NCBI GenBank assembly: GCA_964504665.1
Contig: CAZDEH010000008.1
Coordinates: 1-39,469, forward strand
Direction: 5' to 3'
DNA: 39,469 nucleotides
Source of the DNA: STC-54 sp964504665
GTDB taxonomy: Bacteria; Patescibacteriota; Microgenomatia; Daviesbacterales; UBA10151
Shown in pieces: positions 6,318 through 16,039 of this stretch (within the stretch, counting starts at the first letter, position 1; each line of letters begins with the position of its first letter). The notes beneath the pieces were generated by a model. It saw only the letters and a program-made list of their open reading frames with translations, searched no databases and had not been told where the DNA came from. The position numbers were made by a program, and so were the translations under genes.

Positions 6318-7370
6318 TTATCCTAAAATTTTAGCTAAGACACTTGGCCGTAAACTATAACCTTCAGCTACTTCATAAGTGATTCTACCTTCTCTGACGA
6401 GTTTAGCTAGGGAGTTCTCCATACTGACCATACCCATTTCACCGGAAGTTTGAATCAGGTTGTCAATCATATGAGTTTTGGCATCCCGGATAAGTGAAGA
6501 AAGAGCAGTATTCCTAAGTAGAAGCTCAACTGCGAGGGCTCTTCCGGGAGAAATTGTCGGAATTAATCTTTGTGAAATGATAGCTTCAAGTACAACTGAT
6601 AGTTGTAACCTGATTTGTGGCTGTTGATTTTCCGGAAAAACATCAATCATCCGGTCTATTGATTGAGCTGCTGAATTCGTATGGAGAGTTGCAAAAACTA
6701 AATGCCCCGTTTCTGCGATGGTGATTGCAGCAGCAATGGTTTCATAGTCCCGCATTTCTCCCACCAGCACTACATCCGGATCTTCCCGAAGGGCAGCCCT
6801 CATCGCATTTGACCAGCTTTTGGTATCCAATAATAATTCCCTTTGGGAAACAATGGATTTTGCTTTGGGGTAAGTATATTCAATCGGATCTTCAATAGTT
6901 AAAATATGAGCTGAGCGGCTTAAATTAATTTTATTGATCATCGCAGCCAACGTAGTAGACTTACCGTGACCGGTCGGACCGGTGACTAAAATAAATCCCT
7001 GACGGATAGTTACCAATTTTTTTATTGCTTCAGGAAGACCTAAGCTCTCCAGTTCGGGGATTTTCAGGGGAATCAACCTTAAGGCTGCAGTTAGATGACC
7101 TTGTTCCTTAAAAACATTAATCCTGAACCTTGCTTTATCCTCAAAAGATATCCCCAAATCAAGTTCCAAATTTTCATCAAAAGCTTTTTTTTGGCTAATT
7201 GAGATTAACGGGGAAATAAGGCTCAGCAAATCTGAGTTTGTCAGTGGGGTAGTCCCATTTATCGGCAATAATTCTCCATGAATACGGAGGGAAGGAGGAT
7301 AACCCGACACTAAATGTAAATCTGAAGCTGTCCTCTGAACTGCAATTTCCAGTAATTGATGTATATTCAT
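6318..7370 (-). CDS. pilT: Twitching motility retraction ATPase PilT
   Basis: A 350-residue hexameric AAA-type ATPase that powers pilus retraction. The N-terminal PAS-like domain begins MNIHQLLEIAVQRTASDLHL. Walker A is GPTGHGKSTT (His in place of the more common Ser). The Asp box is LTIEDPIEY and Walker B is REDPDVVLVGEMRD. The His box is GHLVFATLHTNSAAQSIDRM, followed by IDVFPENQQPQIRLQLS, a PilT signature. It overlaps pilB by 4 nt (ATGA). A dedicated PilT suggests an actively retracting pilus for twitching or DNA uptake, not a pure secretion system. Confidence 0.96.
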   Translation of the reverse strand: MNIHQLLEIAVQRTASDLHLVSGYPPSLRIHGELLPINGTTPLTNSDLLSLISPLISISQKKAFDENLELDLGISFEDKARFRINVFKEQGHLTAALRLIPLKIPELESLGLPEAIKKLVTIRQGFILVTGPTGHGKSTTLAAMINKINLSRSAHILTIEDPIEYTYPKAKSIVSQRELLLDTKSWSNAMRAALREDPDVVLVGEMRDYETIAAAITIAETGHLVFATLHTNSAAQSIDRMIDVFPENQQPQIRLQLSVVLEAIISQRLIPTISPGRALAVELLLRNTALSSLIRDAKTHMIDNLIQTSGEMGMVSMENSLAKLVREGRITYEVAEGYSLRPSVLAKILG

Positions 7371-9073
7371 TCTTCTGCCACCCTTAACACTTCTTCCAAA
7401 CTTGTTATTCCTTCTAATGCTTTCATGTATCCGTCTTGTTTTAAGGTGATCATACTTTCACTAACAGATTCATCTTCAATCGCCTGGGCTGAGGATCTCT
7501 CTAGGATAAGTTGCATAATTTTTGAAGAGACTACCAGCACCTCAAAAATGCCAATCCTTCCCTGATATCCTGTTTGACCACATTCTTTACACCCAGATCC
7601 TTTATAGAGGATAACCGGTTTATCAGCTGGGTAAAGTTTGTTCAAAACTTTTCTAAAATTGTCTGCTATCTCCGGAGGGGGTGTGTACTCTGTTTTACAA
7701 TGAAGACACAGTCTTCTTAAAATTCTTTGTCCAACACAAGCATTAATGGAAGAAGCAAGTAAGAATGGCTCCATTCCCATATCAAGCAGCCTGGGCAATG
7801 CTCCGGCAGCTGTATTAGTATGGAGTGTTGAAAAAACCTGATGCCCTGTTAAAGCAGCTTGAATGGCTAACTCAGATGTTTCGCTGTCCCGAATTTCTCC
7901 CACAAGCATGATGTTCGGATCTTGACGGAGAAAAGAACGCAAGGCAGAAGCAAACGTTAGACCAATTTGCGGATTTACTTGAACCTGATTTGCTCCGATA
8001 ATTTGATATTCAACAGGATCTTCTACTGTAACTACATTAACTTTAGAAGTTGAAAGTCTTGTTAAAATAGAATACAACGTTGTAGTTTTACCGGAACCGG
8101 TTGGTCCACAAATTAATATTATCCCATGGGGTCTGACAATTTGAGTCTCTAGATTTTTTAAGGCAATACCGCGTAGACCAAGTTCTTGTAACGTTGGAGG
8201 GATGGTTGTTTTTGGTAAAAGCCTCATCACAACCTTCTCCCCATAAATTGTCGGTACAGTAGAAACCCGCAAATCAAATATATCTTTACCTGAGGTATAA
8301 CTAAACCGTCCGTCTTGAGGCAACCGTTTTTCTTCAATTTTTAAGCTTGATAATATTTTAATTCTGGAGATTAAAGCATCATGAACTCTCTGCGGTAAGA
8401 TAATTTTTTCATGCAAGATTCCATCAATACGGTAGCGAACTCTAGTCCTATCATCCATGGGCTCAATATGAATATCTGAAGCCCTGGATGTTACCGCATA
8501 CTGCAGTAATTGCGTAATGATATTTGAAACAGGTGCTTCGTGGATAACTTCCGGTTCTCCTTCAGTAACATCCTTCGTTTCTTGAAAACCAGAAACTTCC
8601 TTCAAAGCAGAGGTAACTTCTGAGGACAAATTTTGAGAGTACTGATCGTCAATTGCTTTTATTATATCTTCAGGAATTGCTAAATATGGCTTCACAAAAA
8701 GTGAAGATTTTTTTTCAATAAACTGGATGACCTGCAGATCCAAAGGATCTGCCATAGCAACAAATAGCTTATCCTCTTTTTTATCAAAGGGGATAATTCT
8801 GTAGCGCCTAGCTACACTTTCAGGTACAAAATTGAGGATTTCGGAAGAAATAGCCTTTCCTTCTAAATTTATAAAAGGCACACCCATAAACTGTGCTTTG
8901 GCTGCCGTCATTTTTGCCGGTTGCACAAGCTGATGCTGAGTAATTATTTGTTCTGTACTTTGCCCGTTATTAAGAGCTTCCAGCTTGATAGCTGATAACT
9001 GCTGGGTTGTAAGTAAACCTTGTTTAAATAGAATATCTTCTATACCAAACTGTTCCTGGGCAAGTTGTGTCAT
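7367..9073 (-). CDS. pilB: Pilus assembly ATPase PilB (GspE family)
   Basis: A 568-residue extension ATPase. The N-terminal MshEN/T2SSE_N domain (about 1-150) contains VPFINLEGKAISSEILNFVP. The ATPase core has SDIHIEPMDDRTRVRYRIDG, Walker A GPTGSGKTTTLYS, VEDPVEYQI, Walker B RQDPNIMLVGEIRD and His box GHQVFSTLHTNTA. Near the C terminus is a zinc tetracysteine pair, CLHCKTE and CKECGQTG. The frame is open from a TTG at 9091, but I choose the ATG at 9073: TTGACA-18-CATAAT ends 7 nt before it, so the TTG would lie upstream of the transcript start. It is the first gene of pilB-pilT-pilC-prepilin-pilD, divergent from the delta' gene. Confidence 0.95.
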   Translation of the reverse strand: MTQLAQEQFGIEDILFKQGLLTTQQLSAIKLEALNNGQSTEQIITQHQLVQPAKMTAAKAQFMGVPFINLEGKAISSEILNFVPESVARRYRIIPFDKKEDKLFVAMADPLDLQVIQFIEKKSSLFVKPYLAIPEDIIKAIDDQYSQNLSSEVTSALKEVSGFQETKDVTEGEPEVIHEAPVSNIITQLLQYAVTSRASDIHIEPMDDRTRVRYRIDGILHEKIILPQRVHDALISRIKILSSLKIEEKRLPQDGRFSYTSGKDIFDLRVSTVPTIYGEKVVMRLLPKTTIPPTLQELGLRGIALKNLETQIVRPHGIILICGPTGSGKTTTLYSILTRLSTSKVNVVTVEDPVEYQIIGANQVQVNPQIGLTFASALRSFLRQDPNIMLVGEIRDSETSELAIQAALTGHQVFSTLHTNTAAGALPRLLDMGMEPFLLASSINACVGQRILRRLCLHCKTEYTPPPEIADNFRKVLNKLYPADKPVILYKGSGCKECGQTGYQGRIGIFEVLVVSSKIMQLILERSSAQAIEDESVSESMITLKQDGYMKALEGITSLEEVLRVAEE

Positions 9074-9080
9074 CACCTCT

Positions 9081-9110
9081 ATTATGGTCAAATATAAGGC
9101 TTGGTGTCAA
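9081..9110 (-). promoter_or_regulatory. Promoter of the pilus operon, leaderless geometry
   Basis: On the minus strand: -35 TTGACA (9105-9110), 18-bp spacer, -10 CATAAT (9081-9086), then 7 nt to the pilB ATG at 9073. The transcript should start at or beside the start codon. It shares the intergenic space with the divergent delta' promoter. Confidence 0.7.
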
Positions 9111-9140
9111 TTAATCAAAGTCAAAACAATAAAAGTATTA

Positions 9141-9146
9141 TATAAT
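9141..9146 (+). promoter_or_regulatory. -10 box TATAAT for the delta' gene
   Basis: A perfect TATAAT ends 6 nt before the ATG at 9153. The -35 region (about 9118-9123) is poor. This again points to a leaderless start. Confidence 0.55.
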
Positions 9147-9152
9147 TCGCTC

Positions 9153-9836
9153 ATGATTCCAAAATTAGTAATTCATACTGAAGTAGAAAAAATAGAAGAG
9201 TATGCTGAAAGTTTTATTAGAGGGCTAGGATTTAACAGGAGTCATCCTGACTTAATGTGGTTTGACTCTTTGGAAAAATTAGGTATAGAACAAGCCAGAA
9301 AAATTAGAGATTTTCTCAGTTTAAAGCCTTACCAATCAGAGAGACAAGTGATTGTGATTACCGTAGCCCAAAATCTCACAATAGATGCCCAAAATGCTCT
9401 GTTAAAAACCTTGGAAGAACATGCAGATGGAGTAAACTTTATTTTAGGTGTTTCCTCTGAAGATCAACTATTACCAACTCTTGTTTCAAGATGCCAAATT
9501 ATTAACCTGGCTATTACTTCCACCCCCGATGTGGAACAAAATTATCAAAAAGATATTGAGAATCTGTTAGTTTCTACAACAGAACAAAGATTTCAATTTA
9601 TTGAAAAATTAAAAGAAAGAGAAGAATTTCTACCAGCTTTGACTGCTTACTTCAGGTATAAACTTTTAGAAAAATCCTTAGGTGGCATCCTAGTTCCACC
9701 CCTAGGGTGGACGATTGAAACCTTGCAAGATTTATTAAAAGATTTAATTGAAGGGGAGCGGTGGGCTGGTCAGAATGTTAATATCAGGGCAATACTTGAA
9801 TACTTTATGTTAAAAATGCCAACAATTAAAAACTAG
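9153..9836 (+). CDS. holB: DNA polymerase III delta' subunit-like protein
   Basis: A 227-residue clamp-loader AAA+ relative. It contains QARKIRDFLSLKPYQSERQVIVI, then AQNALLKTLEEHADGVNFIL (the conserved region of delta' and gamma/tau) and LPTLVSRCQIINL, whose SRC motif is the sensor/arginine-finger region. The N-terminal P-loop portion is very short and I see no Walker A, which fits delta', normally ATPase-inactive. It is shorter than the roughly 330 residues of model delta', and its collar domain is reduced. The upstream open frame to 8985 runs antisense to pilB and is not used: TATAAT is 6 nt before the ATG at 9153. Residues about 181-186 come from a REP-like palindrome. Confidence 0.85.
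   Translation: MIPKLVIHTEVEKIEEYAESFIRGLGFNRSHPDLMWFDSLEKLGIEQARKIRDFLSLKPYQSERQVIVITVAQNLTIDAQNALLKTLEEHADGVNFILGVSSEDQLLPTLVSRCQIINLAITSTPDVEQNYQKDIENLLVSTTEQRFQFIEKLKEREEFLPALTAYFRYKLLEKSLGGILVPPLGWTIETLQDLLKDLIEGERWAGQNVNIRAILEYFMLKMPTIKN
9696..9710. repeat. REP-like palindrome CCACCCCTAGGGTGG in the delta' gene
   Basis: This 15-mer is identical to the one at 31324-31338 beside the RayT-like gene. It is read in frame as part of LVPPLGWT. It belongs to the family of CCACCC/GGGTGG palindromes found across the window. Confidence 0.8.
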
Positions 9837-9861
9837 CTAAAATCAAGATCGTTTGGGCTGT

Positions 9862-9921
9862 TATAATAAGCTAAACATGTCACATATATTTGCATCAGAG
9901 ACAATTTCCTGTTAATATAGT
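9862..9921 (+). promoter_or_regulatory. Likely gyrB promoter region
   Basis: Two -10 candidates precede gyrB: TATAAT at 9862-9867 and TATAGT at 9916-9921. TTGCAT at 9890-9895 lies 20 bp before the second, longer than ideal. Either would leave a real leader before the ATG at 9942, which has an A-rich GAAAAAG upstream as a weak ribosome site. Confidence 0.4.
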
Positions 9922-9941
9922 AAAGTTAAAGAAAAAGTAAT

Positions 9942-11886
<1,945 letters not shown>

Positions 11887-11894
<8 letters not shown>

Positions 11895-12645
11895 CCACAC
11901 AGCAGCAATAGTTTTGGCAGCCGGCAAGGGAACGCGGATGATGTCTGATATTCCAAAAGTTCTACATCATATTATTGATAAACCGATGATTTTTTATACT
12001 CTGGACAATATCAAGAGTGCCGGATTAAAAAGAGTTTGGATCGTGGTAAATCCGGAAGTAAAAGAGGTCAAGGATAAAATTAAAGCTTATTTCCCATGTA
12101 ATTTTGCTTATCAGGAGGAGCAGCTTGGCACCGGACACGCTCTGAAATGTGGCTTGTTGAATTTAGATAAAGATATCAATCAAATTATGGTTATGTACGG
12201 AGACGATTCAGCATTTTACAAACCTCAAACGTTAAAAAATTTCCTTGAGTCTCACCAAAAAAGCGGGGTCCCGATTAGTTTATTAACAACCATCTGGCGA
12301 AAAGAAAACCATTTTGGCAGAATTGAACGGGATAAAGATGGTAGTTTTATGCAACTTAAAGAATACAGTGAATATTCTTTAACCGGTACCAAAAGCCAGG
12401 AAATTAACTGCGGGCTGTATGTTTTTGATTGCGACTGGCTGAAAAAGCACATTAACCAGCTTCCTTTAAGCCCTAAAGGGGAATATTATTTAACGGACAT
12501 TTTCAATTTAGCCATCGAGCAAAGTGTATCTATTAATTTTGTAAATTTAAAAGACGCGGAAGAGTGGATTGGTATTAATACTCCGGAAGAATTAGCTCTG
12601 GCAAACCAGCAAATGGCTAAAAGACTCGGGGAGAGTCAGATATAA
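11887..12645 (+). CDS. GlmU-like sugar nucleotidyltransferase (N-terminal domain only)
   Basis: A 252-residue Rossmann-like NTP transferase. Motifs: AIVLAAGKGTRMMSDIPKVLH (signature loop and uridine/Lys contact), EEQLGTGHALKCG (the GTxHA box), MVMYGDDSAFY (metal Asp), NCGLYVFD and KGEYYLTDIF. These match the UDP-GlcNAc pyrophosphorylase half of GlmU, which makes UDP-GlcNAc from GlcNAc-1-P and UTP. The C-terminal left-handed beta-helix acetyltransferase half is absent, so acetylation must occur elsewhere or the substrate differs. The true start is the ATG at 11887, overlapping the gyrB end by 8 nt; the upstream extension lies inside gyrB. It fits the adjacent mur genes functionally. Confidence 0.85.
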
Positions 12646-12646
12646 T
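12641..12646 (+). promoter_or_regulatory. -10 box TATAAT before murC
   Basis: TATAAT, partly overlapping the stop region of the preceding gene, ends 9 nt before the murC ATG. The -35 is weak. The predicted transcript would have at most a few leader bases. Confidence 0.5.
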
Positions 12647-12655
12647 TAGATTAAG

Positions 12656-13954
12656 ATGCAAAAGAAAGTGCATTTTTTGGGGATCGGGGGAAGTGGTACT
12701 TCTGCTGCTGCAGCTATTGCAGAGGCACAGGGTTTTTGTATTACAGGTTGTGATTTACAACCTTATAATGAATTTACCCAATCATTTAAAAACTCTCAAC
12801 TTTTTACCGGACACAATCCTAATCATTTAGCCTCCCAGCCCACGTCTGGGAGCATAAATCTATTAGTAGTAACTCCGGCAATTTTTTCTTTAGACCCAAA
12901 TAATCATGAATTGACAGCAGCCAGGAGGCAGAATATTCCAGTTGTGACATGGCAGCAGTTCGTGGGTGAATATTTAGCTCAGGATAAAGTTGTTATATCA
13001 GTATGCGGTACTCACGGTAAAACTACCACCACAGCTATGATTGCAAAAATTTTAGAAGACGCAAAGCTAGATCCCACTGTTTTACTTGGGGCAATCATTC
13101 CAAAATGGAAAAGAAATTATAGAATAGGCAAAGGAAAATATTTTATAGTAGAAGCAGATGAATTTAATGATAACTTTTTATCATATAAACCTACTATCAT
13201 TGTGGTGACAAATATCGAAATGGATCATCCTGAATATTTTAAGGACTTTGAAACCTATAAACAAAGCTTTGGTAAATTCTTCAGCCAAACTGCAGATAAA
13301 ATTATCGCTAACCTATCTGATCCTGGAATAAGTAAAGTTTTAGCTTCCCACCCCAGGGGTGGAAGCTCAATAATAGATTATTCAAACAAACTTATAAATT
13401 TCCCTTTACAAGTTCCCGGACAACATAATATTTTAAATGCTTCAGCTGCTTATCAAGTGGGTTTGTATTTAAAGATTGATCCAGAAATTATTAAAAAAAG
13501 TTTAATGTCCTATACCGGAGCTGAGAGAAGATTTGAAAAAATGGGAGAGTTTAAGGGAATAGAGGTCTATAGTGATTTTGCTCACCATCCAACCGAAATA
13601 AAAGTTACCTTAGAAACAGCCAGGACAAAATTTCCAAATCAAAAAATTACTGTTATTTTCCAACCTCATATGTTTTCCAGAACCCATGCTTTATTTGATG
13701 ATTTTGTCAAAGTATTACAAAATGCGCCGGTTGATCAGATTTTTATTATGGATATTTACGCATCTAGGGAAAAAGACGCCGGCTTAGTTAACAGCAAACA
13801 ATTAGTAGAAGCAGTTCATCAAAAAAGGACAAAATACATACCTACTGAGGAAAAAATATTGGCAGAAATTTATTCAAAAGTTAAACCTAAAGAAGTCTTA
13901 TTTTTTTTAGGGGCAGGTGATACACATAATTTGGCAAAAAAATTAATTCAATGA
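12656..13954 (+). CDS. murC: UDP-N-acetylmuramate--L-alanine ligase MurC
   Basis: A 432-residue cytoplasmic ligase that adds L-Ala to UDP-MurNAc, the first peptide step of peptidoglycan synthesis. The N-terminal Rossmann motif is VHFLGIGGSGTSAAA, the ATP loop is CGTHGKTTTTAMIAKIL, and the central domain has VEADEFNDNFLSYKP and TNIEMDHPEYF. The C-terminal domain has YSDFAHHPTEIKVTLETAR and FQPHMFSRTHALFDDF, which is distinctive of MurC/Mpl. It overlaps murD by 4 nt. Two palindromes lie in frame (about residues 60-66 and 229-237) in places where a loop can tolerate extra residues. Mpl is a less likely alternative given the neighbours. Confidence 0.94.
   Translation: MQKKVHFLGIGGSGTSAAAAIAEAQGFCITGCDLQPYNEFTQSFKNSQLFTGHNPNHLASQPTSGSINLLVVTPAIFSLDPNNHELTAARRQNIPVVTWQQFVGEYLAQDKVVISVCGTHGKTTTTAMIAKILEDAKLDPTVLLGAIIPKWKRNYRIGKGKYFIVEADEFNDNFLSYKPTIIVVTNIEMDHPEYFKDFETYKQSFGKFFSQTADKIIANLSDPGISKVLASHPRGGSSIIDYSNKLINFPLQVPGQHNILNASAAYQVGLYLKIDPEIIKKSLMSYTGAERRFEKMGEFKGIEVYSDFAHHPTEIKVTLETARTKFPNQKITVIFQPHMFSRTHALFDDFVKVLQNAPVDQIFIMDIYASREKDAGLVNSKQLVEAVHQKRTKYIPTEEKILAEIYSKVKPKEVLFFLGAGDTHNLAKKLIQ
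12832..12852. repeat. Inverted repeat CTCCCAG/CTGGGAG in murC
   Basis: Seven-bp arms around a 7-nt loop, GC-rich within AT-rich coding DNA, read in frame as part of SQPTSGS. Probably a diverged member of the palindrome family. Confidence 0.5.
13342..13367. repeat. REP-like palindrome in murC
   Basis: AGCTTCC...ACCCC-A-GGGGTGGAAGCT, nearly perfect over 26 bp. It encodes LASHPRGGSS, a short segment between the central and C-terminal parts of MurC that looks inserted. Confidence 0.7.
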
Positions 13955-15381
13955 AGGACCTAAAAGCTCTTTTTGGAAACAAAAAAATACTAATCTTAGG
14001 CTTGGGTTTAAACCAAGGTGGAGTAGGGGCAGCTAAATTTTTTGTCCAAAATGGAGCCAGAGTTAAAGTTACAGATCTAAAAGATAAATTAGTACTTCAG
14101 CCTTCAATTGATAAGCTTAAAGATTTTCCTAATATTGAATATGTCTTAGGACAACATCGATATGAAGATCTAGATTGGGCAGACCTGATTATCCGCAACC
14201 CAGCCTTAAAACCTGATAATCCTTATCTTAAATATGCCAAGGAAAAAAGCAAACAGGTAGAGACGGATATGGGCATATTTTTACAGTTTATAAAACAGCA
14301 GCAAATAATTGGAGTTACAGGCACTAAAGGAAAATCAACCACAGCCAGCTTAATATATGAAGTATTAAAAGACTCTGGTAAAAATGTCATTCTGGCTGGA
14401 AATATAGGCAGTAGTGTCCTAGAATTAATTATTACGATGCAAAAATCTATATTGACACCCCTGGGATGGCAGGCTAAATTAAAAGAAACTTTAATTATCC
14501 TAGAGTTATCTTCTTTCCAACTTTCTGCTTTTGGAGAGCACAAAGTTTCCCCTAAATGGGCAGTGATAACTAATATTTTCCCTGACCACCTTAATTATTA
14601 TTCCTCAATAGAAGCCTACATCCAGGATAAAAGATATATTGCCCAGTTTCAAAAAGAAAATGATTTTTTATTTTTAAAAAAAGGTGATGAGATTACTAGT
14701 GATCCACAATTTTTGCAGGACCTAAAAGGTCAAATTAATTATTTTTCAGCTTCTAATTTACCAAAGAATTTTCACCCTAAATTACTAGGAGAACATAACT
14801 TAGAAAACATGGCTGCTGCCCTTGCAGTTTCCAAAACTCTGTTTGGCTCAGGCACACAGGTGGACGTCTTGCGTGCGTTAGAAAACTTTGCAAGAGTGGA
14901 ATTTAGGTTGCAATTAATTTATGACAAAAATGACATTAAAATCTATAATGATTCTACCTCTACTATGCCTGAATCAACTAGACAGGCTGTTACTAGTCTT
15001 CCAAACAGTATTTTAATCTGTGGGGGGATGAACAAAAATTTAGATTATACTGATTTTGCCAAAGCCATAGACCAAAATGTTAAGTCTGTTTATTTTTTAG
15101 AAGGAGATGCAACAGACCTTATAAAAAAGTATTTATCTGAGATTGCTTCGTCGCAGACTCCTCGCAATGACGTCATTGCGAGCGAAGCGCGGCAATCTTC
15201 CCAAGATAAAATTAAAGGAACTTATTCTGATCTGGAAAAATTATTAACAGATGTTAAAGCTGTTACAAAACCAGGAGATATTATTTTATTTTCTCCTGGC
15301 GCCACATCCTTTAACTTATTCCAAAATGAATTTGACAGAGCCAGACAATTTAATGCCGCTGTAGAAAAAGTATTTGGGTAA
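13951..15381 (+). CDS. murD: UDP-N-acetylmuramoylalanine--D-glutamate ligase MurD
   Basis: A 476-residue cytoplasmic ligase that adds D-Glu to UDP-MurNAc-L-Ala. The N-terminal domain has KILILGLGLNQGGVGAAKF. The ATP loop is GVTGTKGKSTTASLIYEVL. The central domain has LELSSFQL and NIFPDHLNYY, then GEHNLENMAAALA. The C-terminal domain has RVEFRLQLIYDKNDIKIYNDS, ICGGMNKNLDY and LFSPGATSFNLFQNEFDRA. It follows murC with an ATGA overlap. Residues about 397-416 (IASSQTPRNDVIASEARQSS) are encoded by a 57-bp palindromic repeat inserted in frame before the last helices; removing it gives a normal MurD length. Function is probably kept, as the insertion sits in a surface loop region. Confidence 0.95.
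   Translation: MKDLKALFGNKKILILGLGLNQGGVGAAKFFVQNGARVKVTDLKDKLVLQPSIDKLKDFPNIEYVLGQHRYEDLDWADLIIRNPALKPDNPYLKYAKEKSKQVETDMGIFLQFIKQQQIIGVTGTKGKSTTASLIYEVLKDSGKNVILAGNIGSSVLELIITMQKSILTPLGWQAKLKETLIILELSSFQLSAFGEHKVSPKWAVITNIFPDHLNYYSSIEAYIQDKRYIAQFQKENDFLFLKKGDEITSDPQFLQDLKGQINYFSASNLPKNFHPKLLGEHNLENMAAALAVSKTLFGSGTQVDVLRALENFARVEFRLQLIYDKNDIKIYNDSTSTMPESTRQAVTSLPNSILICGGMNKNLDYTDFAKAIDQNVKSVYFLEGDATDLIKKYLSEIASSQTPRNDVIASEARQSSQDKIKGTYSDLEKLLTDVKAVTKPGDIILFSPGATSFNLFQNEFDRARQFNAAVEKVFG
15141..15197. repeat. 57-bp palindromic repeat element inserted in murD
   Basis: GATTGC (15141-15146) and GCAATC (15192-15197) bound the element; its core TCGCAATGACGTCATTGCGA (15162-15181) is a perfect 20-bp palindrome. 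It is GC-rich, in frame, and contains no stop. Its encoded peptide TPRNDVIASEARQSS is of a kind often met where such repeats enter genes. A related motif (GTCATTGCGAG) occurs at 27430-27545. Confidence 0.85.
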
Positions 15382-15384
15382 GAT

Positions 15385-15390
15385 TATAAT
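15385..15390 (+). promoter_or_regulatory. -10 box TATAAT before def
   Basis: TATAAT ends 9 nt before the def ATG at 15400, just after the murD stop. No good -35. Same near-leaderless spacing as murC. Confidence 0.5.
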
Positions 15391-15399
15391 TCTTAAACT

Positions 15400-16032
15400 A
15401 TGTCAGAAGCAATTAAAGATTATTTTGTAGAACCTAGCAATCCGATCTTAAAGAAAATAGCTGAAGTAATTCCTTTAGAAAAAATTGCCTCACCAGAGAT
15501 ACAGGAAATTATTAAGAAAATGTTACATATCGCCTACGGTGAACAAGAAGATAAAAAGAAGCCGTTTCTAGTCGGAGTAGCTGCCCCACAGCTGGGTATA
15601 TCTCAAAGAATTGTTCTGGTAGATAGGCTCGCTGATGGTAAGGGAGAAGCAGGAGATTTAAACGTTTATATAAACCCTGAAATTACTTGGAAATCTGATG
15701 AGGAAGAAGAATGGTATGAGGGATGTTATTCTGCAGACCAAGTCTGTGGTATTGTCAGAAGACCAGTTTCTGTTAAAGTCAAAGCTTTTAACCAAGAAGG
15801 CGATTTCATTGAAGAACAGTTTGATCACTATACAGCTAGAATTTTCCAACATGAAACAGATCACTTAGATGGGCATGAATTTGTAGAATTAGTCTTAGCT
15901 CAAAATCCTGATAATTTACATTGGGTAAAGGATGAGGAGTTTATGGAATACAGGAATAATGAGGCTTGGAGAAACTGGCCTAAAAAATGTTCCAGAAAAA
16001 CTTGGGAAAAAATAAAAGGAATAAAAATATAG
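15400..16032 (+). CDS. def: Peptide deformylase
   Basis: A 210-residue metalloenzyme that removes the formyl group from nascent N-terminal Met. All three family motifs are present: VGVAAPQLG (motif 1), EGCYS (motif 2, Cys metal ligand) and QHETDHLDG (motif 3, the HExxH ligands and catalytic Glu). The C terminus is about 40 residues longer than in E. coli and rich in Trp/Lys (NNEAWRNWPKKCSRKTWEK); it may contact the ribosome, but that is a guess. It lies between murD and ddl, 7 nt before ddl. If many mRNAs are leaderless here, initiation still uses formyl-Met, as this gene implies. Confidence 0.95.
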   Translation: MSEAIKDYFVEPSNPILKKIAEVIPLEKIASPEIQEIIKKMLHIAYGEQEDKKKPFLVGVAAPQLGISQRIVLVDRLADGKGEAGDLNVYINPEITWKSDEEEEWYEGCYSADQVCGIVRRPVSVKVKAFNQEGDFIEEQFDHYTARIFQHETDHLDGHEFVELVLAQNPDNLHWVKDEEFMEYRNNEAWRNWPKKCSRKTWEKIKGIKI

Positions 16033-16033
16033 T
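16028..16033 (+). promoter_or_regulatory. Possible -10 box TATAGT before ddl
   Basis: TATAGT overlaps the def stop codon and ends 6 nt before the ddl ATG. There is no good -35; ddl may simply be co-transcribed with def. Confidence 0.3.
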
Positions 16034-16039
16034 TTTAAA

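Noticed and set aside
8985..9152. 56-residue N-terminal extension of the delta' protein
   Set aside because: It runs antisense to pilB and lies upstream of the TATAAT at 9141-9146; the family-like sequence begins at 9153.
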